From: an uncultured Eubacteriales bacterium
GTDB lineage: Bacteria; Bacillota; Clostridia; Oscillospirales; Acutalibacteraceae
Length of the DNA stretch: 5,581 bases
Reading direction: 5' to 3'
Assembly (NCBI GenBank): GCA_934630995.1
Contig: CAKTXU010000145.1
Coordinates: 1-5,581, forward strand
The translations under genes were made by a program, and so were the position numbers. The notes beneath the pieces are model-generated. The model was not told the DNA's origin, did no database searches, and saw only the letters and a program-made list of their open reading frames with translations. Positions within the stretch are counted from its first letter, which is position 1, and every line of letters begins with the position of its first letter. Shown here piece by piece: positions 1 to 5,181 of this stretch.

Positions 1-493
1 ACAGATGTTTCCGGGAATGATGGCTATGGTCGCCTATTATGTGCTGCTGAACATGGTGGGGCTGCTGGATACCACCGCGGGCCTGGTCGTTCTCTATTCG
101 GGTGCGGCCGTCACGGGCAACACCTGGCTGCTCAAGAGCTTCTATGACACGGTGCCCAAGGCGCTGGAGGAGGCCGCCCTCATCGACGGGGCCAACCGGT
201 TCCAGCTTTTCACCAAAATTCTGCTGCCCCTATCCTATCCGATGCTGGTGCTGGTGGGCGTTTTTGCCTTTGCCGCGCCCTTCGGGGATTTCGTTCTCTC
301 CCGCATCATCCTGACCCGTCCGGAGAACTACACCCTGGCGCTGGGAACCTACAACTTCATCGCGTCGGATTTCGGCAACAACTTCACTGTGTTCGCCGCC
401 TCCTCGGTTCTGGCAAGCCTGCCGATCACCATCCTGTATCTGCTGCTGCAGAAAACCATGGTCACCGGCTTCAAGGGCGCAGTCGTCCGCTGA
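1..493 (+). CDS. Carbohydrate ABC transporter permease, MalG type (5' partial)
   Basis: Inner-membrane permease subunit of a binding-protein-dependent sugar importer (family of MalG, the maltose/maltodextrin permease). The frame is open from the window edge; base 1 ends a codon and the first full codon is CAG, so the N-terminal part (about 120 residues of a usual 275-295) lies upstream. The visible 163 residues start with QMFP, a motif found in MalG. They carry the cytoplasmic EAA loop that docks the ATPase (EEAALIDGA followed by ILLP, about residues 55-76 counted from the first Met). Hydrophobic segments lie near 1-20, 24-40, 78-98 and 129-148. The end, ASLPITILYLLLQK...GFKGAVVR, matches the MalG C-terminus in pattern. 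It is probably the last gene of a MalE-MalF-MalG style operon whose other genes are outside the window. GC is high (about 60%). The substrate cannot be read from the permease; a ROK sugar kinase lies 4.7 kb downstream. Confidence 0.93.
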   Translation, partial: QMFPGMMAMVAYYVLLNMVGLLDTTAGLVVLYSGAAVTGNTWLLKSFYDTVPKALEEAALIDGANRFQLFTKILLPLSYPMLVLVGVFAFAAPFGDFVLSRIILTRPENYTLALGTYNFIASDFGNNFTVFAASSVLASLPITILYLLLQKTMVTGFKGAVVR

Positions 494-517
494 GGTTTCT
501 TGCCCGGCAAAAGCCTC
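492..517 (+). terminator. Hairpin at the permease stop codon, probable transcription end
   Basis: GAGGTTTCTTGC (492-503) pairs with GCAAAAGCCTC (507-517) with one bulged C, one G-U pair and a 3-base loop. The stem begins inside the TGA stop codon. Only a short ATTT follows, so it is a weak intrinsic terminator or a 3'-end stabilising hairpin. The E1 palindrome 22 bases further on, followed by TTTTT at 631-635, could be the real end of the transcript. Confidence 0.45.
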
Positions 518-539
518 CGCATTTAGATGAGGTACGATA

Positions 540-627
540 CCCTCGATTGACAGGAGCGCACAAGGTTTTTCGGGGCCAAAAGCCGTCTCCGCGGCTCTGA
601 AGCCTGTGTGTCCTTGTCAATCGAGGG
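540..627 (-). repeat. Palindromic intergenic element E1 (MITE-like), inverted relative to E2
   Basis: An 88-base element bounded by a perfect 13-base inverted repeat, CCCTCGATTGACA (540-552) and TGTCAATCGAGGG (615-627). The pairing continues inward imperfectly (GGA/TCC, CACA/TGTG), so a single strand folds into a long stem. Read on the minus strand, its first 19 bases after CCCT (623 down to 605) match 16 of 19 with the start of E2 at 5010-5028. Its internal block CACAAGGTTTTTCGG (559-573, plus strand) matches 14 of 15 with E2 5125-5139 in reverse complement. The interior also holds two small hairpins (GGCT-TCAG-AGCC, and GCCG/CGGC around CGGAGA). No ORF lies inside. No convincing target-site duplication is visible: the flanks are GATA and TGAT. 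It lies between two converging genes, so on the minus strand it would only lead into antisense of the permease. That argues for a dispersed repeat rather than a leader RNA here. Confidence 0.72.
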
Positions 628-656
628 TGATTTTTGAGCCATAGTTCCGGAATAAG

Positions 657-684
657 AAAAGACACCGCCGAAGCGATGCCTTTT
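657..684 (-). terminator. Rho-independent terminator of the sigma-factor gene (UUCG loop)
   Basis: On the minus strand AAAAGGCATCGC, loop TTCG, then GCGGTGTCTTTT form a 12-base-pair stem with two G-U-type pairs, closed by a stable UUCG tetraloop and followed by a U-rich run (CTTTTCTTATT). It begins 22 bases after the sigma-factor stop codon. The A-run/T-run flanks mean the hairpin may also work from the plus strand as a shared, bidirectional terminator, but the T-run there is only four bases. Confidence 0.88.
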
Positions 685-706
685 GCGCGCTGTATGGTGC
701 CCTCAG

Positions 707-2332
707 CTATTTTGCGACACTCATCCAGCAGCCTTCAGCCCCGATACCGTCTTCGGGAGGTATGAGAATTCCTTTCTCGATAAGAATCTCAGTCAACAAA
801 TCGAGAACGGGCATATTGGCAAGACGGTTTGCCAACCGCCAATCTCCAAGCAGGTAGCCTGGAACGATACTGGTAATCAGCCCGGAAATTTTTTCAGCCA
901 CAACTTGTGCCTCGGCTTCAAAATATCCCTCCGATAATTTGTGGCTGATATCGAACAATCTGTCCATATCCTTCATATCGTTCACGAGTATCTTCGTATA
1001 AAGCATTTTACCTTCACGGTATAAATATCCGCAGGCAGCCGCCTTTGCGGCGTGCTCCTTTTCTAACTCAGATAGTGAATGGATGTCAAGGCCATTGACA
1101 GCGCGGAGAGCAAGCTGAATCTGGGGATCGTTTGCCACATTCAGTCCGCAATGGAAATGCTTTTTGATACGGGCGATATAGATATTGTCGAGGTGAATCT
1201 GGGAGTAGCCGCATACATTTTCTGCATCTGCACCATCCCAGCCGCCGCCATAATGTTTTCCGTTATCGACATAGCCGAAAACACTAAACGGCCGGTTGCT
1301 GCTCTCCGACTGCGGAAAATATTTTTCGGATATGATTCTTTCTACATTCTCACAGAAGGCGTGCGATAATGTAAACACTTGCTGCCAAAGGATGAGGTTC
1401 AGATCGATTCTCTTGTTCAAATACGGGAACGCGAGGTACTCCTCCTTGCGATTCTCGATGTAATTACAAATGGTGTCGCCAAGGGCCGGCAGCTGTTCGA
1501 TATAAATTGCATTGGCCCTTTCAATCTCCGTTTTATCGAGCAGAATGAAATTGAGGACATATTTGCCGTTGTCAAGCTTACGTAGGAGGCCGTATTCCCC
1601 GTTTTCGCCCTTTGCGAGAATCTCAAGCTCTTCCTCCACATAGACAGTCGGTACATTGAGTTTTTCTGCAATTTTCATGGCACCCATAGGCTTTTTGCGG
1701 CACAGCCAGACGATATGTTTAGAAAATTGTCTTGTGCAGACGGTTCTGGGATCGCCCCAACCAGGGTTGCCGGTTCCCCATAGCACATACTCGATGTTAT
1801 CAAGGGACATATGCCGAGTGTTGATTTCCGCCATACCTTCTACCTCGCTTCTCACTTTTTTCCTGGCTGAAAATAATTTTTGGCGAACAGCGCCCTCACT
1901 TGTATTCTGACGCCTGGCGATCTCTGCGGCTGATAAACCCTCTATGTAGAACAGAATCATTGCTTCACGGTAGGTCTTGGTCAAGAAGGCAATCCGGCGG
2001 TATACGGCGTTGAGCATTTCGCCGGTGCTATCCTCCTTTTCCGTATCGGCAATAAACGGAAGTATGTCATCTGCGTCCCCTTCATAGAACATGTCTCTGC
2101 GCCGCTTTTTGTCGTTTGAAAAGTCGGCGTATACATTCCGGGCAATTCTCCATATGAACGGATATAGATTTCCAATTTCACCATCTGCATGAGAGGATAT
2201 TACCAGTGCATAAATGATGTCGGAACACAGCTCCTGCGCCTCATAGCCATCCTTTGTTCTGGCATAGCAAAACCCGAACAGCTTTTCGAGCAGCTCGCCG
2301 TCCATTATGTTCAGCAATTCTTGTTTCTTCAT
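707..2332 (-). CDS. Sigma-70 family (ECF-like) RNA polymerase sigma factor with a long C-terminal extension
   Basis: Directs RNA polymerase to a specific promoter set; targets unknown. The 541 residues are about three times the length of a plain ECF sigma. Region 2 spans about 15-80, with LYPFIWRIARNVYADF (57-71) followed by a basic KKRRR stretch, as in regions 2.3-2.4. A short acidic linker follows (82-100). Region 4 spans about 110-162, with the helix-turn-helix GLSAAEIARRQNTSEGAVRQ (132-151). The extension starts near 170 with EYVLWGTGNPGWGDP. About 200-262 looks like a second, winged helix-turn-helix (MKIAEKLNVPTVYVEEELEIL, then GLLRKLDNGKYVLN). Residues 270-541 resemble no fold I can name and show no membrane helix. 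Start: the ATG at 2332 has GGAG seven bases upstream, while the in-frame ATG at 2371 has no ribosome site. It is divergent from the XRE gene, and at about 48% GC is poorer in GC than the flanking sugar genes. I am sure of the sigma family, not of the regulon or signal. Confidence 0.88.
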   Translation of the reverse strand: MKKQELLNIMDGELLEKLFGFCYARTKDGYEAQELCSDIIYALVISSHADGEIGNLYPFIWRIARNVYADFSNDKKRRRDMFYEGDADDILPFIADTEKEDSTGEMLNAVYRRIAFLTKTYREAMILFYIEGLSAAEIARRQNTSEGAVRQKLFSARKKVRSEVEGMAEINTRHMSLDNIEYVLWGTGNPGWGDPRTVCTRQFSKHIVWLCRKKPMGAMKIAEKLNVPTVYVEEELEILAKGENGEYGLLRKLDNGKYVLNFILLDKTEIERANAIYIEQLPALGDTICNYIENRKEEYLAFPYLNKRIDLNLILWQQVFTLSHAFCENVERIISEKYFPQSESSNRPFSVFGYVDNGKHYGGGWDGADAENVCGYSQIHLDNIYIARIKKHFHCGLNVANDPQIQLALRAVNGLDIHSLSELEKEHAAKAAACGYLYREGKMLYTKILVNDMKDMDRLFDISHKLSEGYFEAEAQVVAEKISGLITSIVPGYLLGDWRLANRLANMPVLDLLTEILIEKGILIPPEDGIGAEGCWMSVAK

Positions 2333-2339
2333 GGCTTTT

Positions 2340-2343
2340 CTCC
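2340..2343 (-). promoter_or_regulatory. Ribosome binding site that decides the sigma-factor start
   Basis: On the minus strand TTTGGAGAAAAGCC precedes ATG at 2332, placing GGAG seven bases from the start. The longer in-frame alternative beginning at 2371 is preceded by CTGCACAGACTAT, which has no purine-rich site, so the shorter 541-residue protein is preferred. The product then begins MKKQELLNIM, directly before region 2. Confidence 0.7.
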
Positions 2344-2443
2344 AAAGCAATTGATCAATGCTTTCACTCATATAGTCTGTGCAGGGTTGAATATGTCAGG
2401 CGCTTTCTGAAAATTTTTCTGCATTTTGCAGTTCATGCATAAC

Positions 2444-2473
2444 AGTATATCATCTTTCTCCAATGTAAGGAAA
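2444..2473 (-). promoter_or_regulatory. Candidate promoter for the sigma-factor gene
   Basis: On the minus strand a -10 box TATACT (2449-2444) is preceded at 18 bases by TTTCCT (2473-2468), a poor -35 with 3 of 6 matches. The predicted transcript would start near 2437 and have a leader of about 105 bases containing the small hairpin CTGCA-AAA-TGCAG (2431-2419). The weak -35 fits a gene that needs an activator or an alternative sigma factor, possibly its own product; that is inference. Confidence 0.35.
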
Positions 2474-2497
2474 CGACTGCCGGTATTCCTCAGATTT

Positions 2498-2507
2498 TTC
2501 CGCGGAA
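2498..2507. promoter_or_regulatory. Perfect palindrome TTCCGCGGAA in the divergent region, possible operator
   Basis: A 10-base perfect palindrome about 25 bases upstream of the weak minus-strand -35 and about 90 bases upstream of the first plus-strand promoter. It sits between TCAGATT (2490-2496) and AATCTGA (2523-2529), which are themselves an inverted pair. It could be a site for the XRE regulator or another dimeric repressor/activator, but nothing ties it to a specific protein. Confidence 0.3.
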
Positions 2508-2597
2508 GATTTAGGCGTGTCTAATCTGAAATTTCGGTTCTCTCTATTCAAGATTGAGGTTGTGGCACCAAAATTTCAGCAATTATACAAAAACGAG

Positions 2598-2626
2598 TTG
2601 TCAGCAAGTCTGCTCAATGTTATAAT
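2598..2626 (+). promoter_or_regulatory. Promoter P1 of the XRE regulator gene
   Basis: TTGTCA (2598-2603), a 17-base spacer, then a perfect TATAAT (2621-2626). This is close to the sigma-A consensus (5/6 and 6/6), with a predicted start near 2633 and a leader of about 100 bases. A small hairpin, CGGC-GTTT-GCCG, lies just downstream at 2640-2651. Confidence 0.7.
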
Positions 2627-2681
2627 CAGAGCGATAAATCGGCGTTTGCCGGAAGGATACTGTACTGTTAATTTGTGTTGC

Positions 2682-2710
2682 TTGCCGCAACGGGATTTCC
2701 TCCGTATAAT
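2682..2710 (+). promoter_or_regulatory. Promoter P2 of the XRE regulator gene
   Basis: TTGCCG (2682-2687), a 17-base spacer, then TATAAT (2705-2710). The predicted start near 2717 lies at the edge of the ribosome site AAAGGAGG (2718-2725), so this transcript would have a leader of under 20 bases. With P1 84 bases upstream, the gene appears to have two housekeeping-type promoters. Confidence 0.62.
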
Positions 2711-2733
2711 GGCGGTGAAAGGAGGCATCCCTG

Positions 2734-3243
2734 ATGCTAAACGATAACATCAAAGCAATCAGAAAATCCAAAGGGCTTTCGCAAGAGGAACTTGCAATCA
2801 AGTTGAATGTGGTGAGACAAACAATTTCTAAATGGGAACAAGGCCTGTCGGTTCCAGATGCCGATATGCTGATTTCCATATCAGAGGCATTTGAAACACC
2901 TGTAAGCACACTGCTTGGAGAAACCGTTATCGAGACGAAGGCTGATGACCTAAGAGTAATTTCTGAGAAACTTGAGGTCATAAACCTGCAACTTGCGCAT
3001 GGAAAAGCAACGAGGCAAAAAGTTATCCATTGTCTTTTTATCTCATTGTGTGCGGCTATAGTGGCTATTTTGGCTATCCTAATAGTAGTAAATAGTTCAT
3101 ACTTGGGTTGGGATTATAGTCAACCCGAAGCCGCAGCTGCCGGAGTAGTTTTTCACGCATTTGAGTGGCTGTTCGTTAGAATAGCACCGCTTGCACTTGT
3201 TGGAGCAGTTGTTGGGGTTTGCTTAACACGGAAGAAAGTGTGA
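2734..3243 (+). CDS. XRE-family transcriptional regulator with C-terminal membrane segments
   Basis: A 169-residue DNA-binding protein. Residues 6-60 are a classic HTH_3 (Cro/C1) domain: IKAIRKSKGLSQEELA, then the recognition-helix stretch NVVRQTISKWEQG (25-37) and PDADMLISISEAF, all typical of Firmicute XRE proteins. A polar, probably helical linker follows (68-95). Two hydrophobic segments, about 97-119 (VIHCLFISLC...LIVV) and 146-164 (FVRIAPLALV...GVCLT), with a basic RKKV tail suggest a hairpin in the membrane and a regulator held there. The start is firm: AAAGGAGG eight bases before ATG. It is divergent from the sigma-factor gene across a 400-base region and has two good promoters of its own. 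GC is about 42%, the lowest of the genes here, consistent with acquisition. Whether it controls the sigma gene is inference from position only. Confidence 0.9.
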   Translation: MLNDNIKAIRKSKGLSQEELAIKLNVVRQTISKWEQGLSVPDADMLISISEAFETPVSTLLGETVIETKADDLRVISEKLEVINLQLAHGKATRQKVIHCLFISLCAAIVAILAILIVVNSSYLGWDYSQPEAAAAGVVFHAFEWLFVRIAPLALVGAVVGVCLTRKKV

Positions 3244-3293
3244 AATTGTCCAACTTTTCGGGGAACAGTTCAGATTTATAATTTGCGGTTTGC

Positions 3294-3330
3294 CGGGCGG
3301 TCACGATTCACAGGTGACCGTCCGCTTTCG
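3294..3330 (+). terminator. Hairpin terminator after the XRE gene
   Basis: CGGGCGGTCAC (3294-3304) pairs with GTGACCGTCCG (3314-3324) over 11 base pairs with one G-U pair and a 9-base loop, 50 bases after the XRE stop codon. The following CTTTCGGTATT is only moderately U-rich, so termination may be partial. It separates the XRE transcript from the CapA gene. Confidence 0.5.
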
Positions 3331-3348
3331 GTATTATGTCGAATGGTA

Positions 3349-3377
3349 TTGTCAAATGGCTGCCAGTGGCATGGAAT
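3349..3377 (+). promoter_or_regulatory. Candidate upstream promoter of the CapA-family gene
   Basis: TTGTCA (3349-3354), a 17-base spacer, then TGGAAT (3372-3377, 4 of 6 matches to TATAAT). Spacing is ideal but the -10 is mediocre. The inverted repeat at 3379-3401 would overlap its transcription start. Confidence 0.35.
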
Positions 3378-3378
3378 C

Positions 3379-3401
3379 TTGAACAGGGATCTTCGGTTCA
3401 A
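3379..3401. promoter_or_regulatory. Dyad TTGAAC-N11-GTTCAA, possible operator
   Basis: A perfect 6-base inverted repeat with 11 bases between the arms, lying between the two candidate promoters of the CapA-family gene. It could be a regulator site or a small leader hairpin of a transcript from the upstream promoter. No known consensus was recognised. Confidence 0.25.
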
Positions 3402-3405
3402 ACTG

Positions 3406-3434
3406 CTGACAAATGCCCAAAAATGTGGTAAGCT
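3406..3434 (+). promoter_or_regulatory. Candidate proximal promoter of the CapA-family gene
   Basis: CTGACA (3406-3411, 5 of 6), a 17-base spacer, then TAAGCT (3429-3434, 3 of 6) with a TGG extended -10 directly before it. The extended -10 may offset the weak hexamer. The predicted start near 3441 gives a leader of about 53 bases. Confidence 0.4.
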
Positions 3435-3493
3435 GAAGGCGGAATACGGAACGGCCCGCTGCGGCTGTTGAGAAATTTGGGGTGGAATTACGC

Positions 3494-4852
3494 ATGAAGT
3501 CAAAAGCCATTACAGGATTGCTGCTGGCAGGGATACTGCTGCTGTCGGGCTGCCGGACGGCCGGGCCGGTTTCCTCGCTGACCGGTTCATCTGCCGCCGG
3601 AACGACGGTGCCAGTCTCTTCCGGCCCCTCTTCCGGGGAAATAAAGGAGGAGCTTCTGGGTTCCCTTGTCTCTTCACTGGATCCAGAGGGACAAGCCCGA
3701 GCGGACGAGGGATTCTTGGACTGGCTGGAGGAGCGATACGGACAGGAAATTCTTATCCGTTTACGGGATAAGCTGGCGGCGGGGAGCTGGGAGAAGGAGG
3801 ACTGGCACCGGCTGACGGGCAGCACCCTCCTTGTTCTGGCGGACGCCTATACCGGCCGGACGAAGGACGACACGGTACGGACCGTGCCGGATACTGCCGA
3901 CGGCACCGCCGTCATCCAGGTGGTCGGCGATGTGTCCCTGGCGGATAACTGGGTCATCATGCCCGCCTATGACGAGCGCAAGCAGGGGCTTGACGGCATT
4001 CTGTCCAAGGCTACCGTGACGGAGCTGCAAAGCGCCGACATTCTGCTGGTCAACAATGAATTCACCTTCAGCGATCGGGGAAGCCCTCTGCCCCGGAAGA
4101 TGTATACCTTTCGGGGAACGCCGAACCGGGTGGGTATTTACAAGGAGCTGGGGGTGGATCTGGTTTCTTTGGCCAACAACCACGCGTATGATTTCGGCAC
4201 TGACGCCTTTCTGGATACGCTGGACACGCTGAAGGGCGCGGATATCCCCTATATGGGCGGCGGCAAAAATGTGGAGGAGGCCATGCGGCCGGTCTATTTT
4301 ATCATGAACGGCCGGAAGATTGCCTTTGTGGCCGCCACCCGGGCGGAAAAATTCATCCTTACCCCCGAGGCGGGGGAGACCTCCCCGGGGGTGCTGCGCA
4401 CCTACGACACCGCCCGGTTTCTGGAAGTAATCCGGGAGGCACGGCAGAAAAGCGACATCGTGATTGCCTATGTGCACTGGGGGAAGGAGGATTCCCATTC
4501 CCTGGAGGATGTTCAGCTCAAGGCGGGACGGGAATATATCGATGCCGGGGCGGATGTCGTGGTGGGCGCCCATGCGCATGTTCTACAAGGAGTAGAATTT
4601 TACAAAAATAAGCCTCTCGTATACAATCTGGGCAACTTTCTTTTCAATGCCAAGACGGTTGATACCGGTATTTTGAAGATTCATGTGGATGGGGAGGGAA
4701 CGCTGTCCTATGAATTCCAGCCTGCGATTCAAAAGGATTGCTATACCGAGATTGTGGACGGGGAGGAACGGGCCCGCATCCTGCGGTTCATGGAGAGGAT
4801 TTCCATCGGAACAACGTTTGGGGAGGACGGCTTTTTCACCCCTGCTGCGTGA
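3494..4852 (+). CDS. CapA-family (PGA_cap) lipoprotein, metallophosphatase-like
   Basis: A 452-residue exported protein of the poly-gamma-glutamate capsule CapA family. Residues 1-20 are a lipoprotein signal ending in the lipobox L17-S-G-C20, so it should be anchored on the outer face of the membrane. A Ser/Thr/Gly/Pro-rich tether (21-48) and a helical segment (49-120) precede the catalytic-type domain (139-385). Its calcineurin-like motifs appear in order: GDV (145-147), NNE (187-189), SLANNHAYDFG (225-235), HWG (328-330), GAHAHVLQG (358-366) and YNLGNFLF (377-384). The start ATG follows GGGGTGG at good spacing; a GTG four codons earlier overlaps that site and is rejected. No CapB, CapC or CapD is visible, so a role in polyglutamate export is unproven; isolated CapA lipoproteins are common in Clostridia. 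GC falls sharply after about base 4580 (residue 364 on). Confidence 0.92.
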   Translation: MKSKAITGLLLAGILLLSGCRTAGPVSSLTGSSAAGTTVPVSSGPSSGEIKEELLGSLVSSLDPEGQARADEGFLDWLEERYGQEILIRLRDKLAAGSWEKEDWHRLTGSTLLVLADAYTGRTKDDTVRTVPDTADGTAVIQVVGDVSLADNWVIMPAYDERKQGLDGILSKATVTELQSADILLVNNEFTFSDRGSPLPRKMYTFRGTPNRVGIYKELGVDLVSLANNHAYDFGTDAFLDTLDTLKGADIPYMGGGKNVEEAMRPVYFIMNGRKIAFVAATRAEKFILTPEAGETSPGVLRTYDTARFLEVIREARQKSDIVIAYVHWGKEDSHSLEDVQLKAGREYIDAGADVVVGAHAHVLQGVEFYKNKPLVYNLGNFLFNAKTVDTGILKIHVDGEGTLSYEFQPAIQKDCYTEIVDGEERARILRFMERISIGTTFGEDGFFTPAA

Positions 4853-4860
4853 TGAATGAG

Positions 4861-4897
4861 GAGGGTGCTGCGAGGACGCGCTTCCCACAGCGCCCTC
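4861..4897 (+). terminator. Probable terminator of the CapA-family gene
   Basis: GAGGGTGCTG (4861-4870) pairs with CAGCGCCCTC (4888-4897) over 10 base pairs with one G-U pair, 8 bases after the stop codon. The 17-base loop is long and the tail TCTGTGTTT is only partly U-rich, so confidence is moderate. Confidence 0.55.
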
Positions 4898-4968
4898 TCT
4901 GTGTTTGGTATGCATCATCGTTAATAATTGTCAAAAAGTGCAAATTATATCATGCAAAAATATTTCTA

Positions 4969-4997
4969 TTGATTTTAGAGGGATTCCCTTGTATAAT
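4969..4997 (+). promoter_or_regulatory. Promoter of the ROK kinase gene
   Basis: TTGATT (4969-4974), a 17-base spacer, then a perfect TATAAT (4992-4997), inside an AT-rich stretch (4908-4999) that stands out from the GC-rich surroundings. The predicted start is near 5004, six bases before element E2, so E2 would be the first part of a leader of about 178 bases. The repeated hexamer TGCAAA (4939-4944 and 4953-4958) just upstream may be a regulator contact. No catabolite (cre-like) site was seen. Confidence 0.7.
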
Positions 4998-5009
4998 GGA
5001 AGATAACAG

Positions 5010-5155
5010 CGATTGACGAGGGCAAACACGTCTATCGCCGCTCAAAAAGGCGGCCAGCGGCGTTCTCGGCTTTGGCGGGTGTAGCACGGCAACGTGGACA
5101 ACGCCTCCAAGCACCGTTTTCACGCCGAAAAACCGTGTGGTCCCTTGTTAATCGA
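5010..5155 (+). repeat. Palindromic structured element E2, leader of the ROK gene
   Basis: CGATTGACGAGGG (5010-5022) pairs with CCCTTGTTAATCG (5142-5154) over 13 base pairs, two of them G-U. After a 3x3 internal loop, ACACG (5026-5030) pairs with CGTGT (5134-5138). The enclosed sequence holds further hairpins: CGCCGCT/AGCGGCG (5036-5042 with 5056-5062), the 5069-5112 stem, and CACCGTTTT/AAAACCGTG (5112-5120 with 5129-5137, one mismatch); this last competes with the ACACG/CGTGT helix. The termini and the CCGAAAAACC block (5125-5134) match E1 in opposite orientation. The interior is about 60 bases longer than that of E1. It lies between the promoter and the ROK start, so it is probably transcribed. 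G-U pairs in the outer stem mean it pairs better as RNA than as DNA. It could be a MITE copy, a regulatory leader, or both. Exact ends are uncertain by a few bases. Confidence 0.7.
5069..5112 (+). ncRNA. GNRA-capped stem inside E2, possible leader RNA domain
   Basis: GCTT/AAGC (5069-5072 with 5109-5112), GGCG/CGCC (5074-5077 with 5102-5105) and CACG/CGTG (5085-5088 with 5093-5096) stack into one arm with two internal loops. It is closed by the GNRA tetraloop GCAA. The larger asymmetric loop (GGTGTAG opposite GACAA) resembles the irregular loops of folded RNAs. This arm is absent from E1. No known riboswitch class was recognised. Confidence 0.35.
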
Positions 5156-5181
5156 TAATCAAGAGCGGAAGGCGGGACGGA

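Noticed and set aside
534..632. Target-site duplication around E1
   Set aside because: Left flank GATA and right flank TGAT do not match. A duplication, if any, cannot be shown without an empty site.
2333..2371. Longer sigma-factor start at the ATG at 2371 (13 extra residues)
   Set aside because: No Shine-Dalgarno sequence precedes it, whereas the ATG at 2332 has GGAG at ideal spacing.
3254..3282. TATAAT at 3277-3282 as a promoter after the XRE gene
   Set aside because: No acceptable -35 lies 16-18 bases upstream (CTTTTC), and the hairpin terminator at 3294-3324 would follow immediately.
3482..3493. GTG start four codons upstream of the CapA ATG
   Set aside because: The GTG forms part of the GGGGTGG ribosome site for the ATG at 3494, and the signal peptide begins properly at that ATG.
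3761..4579. A 272-codon open frame on the minus strand opposite the CapA-family gene
   Set aside because: It lies wholly within the strongly supported CapA coding frame, its translation resembles no family and is rich in Gly/His/Pro/Arg as expected for an antisense shadow of GC-rich DNA, and no ribosome site was noted.
5069..5115. Possible T-box-like sequence (GGGTGTAGCACGG) in the ROK leader
   Set aside because: It departs from the T-box core AGGGUGGNACCGCG at several positions, no specifier loop or terminator alternative was found, and T-boxes control aminoacyl-tRNA or amino-acid genes rather than sugar kinases.
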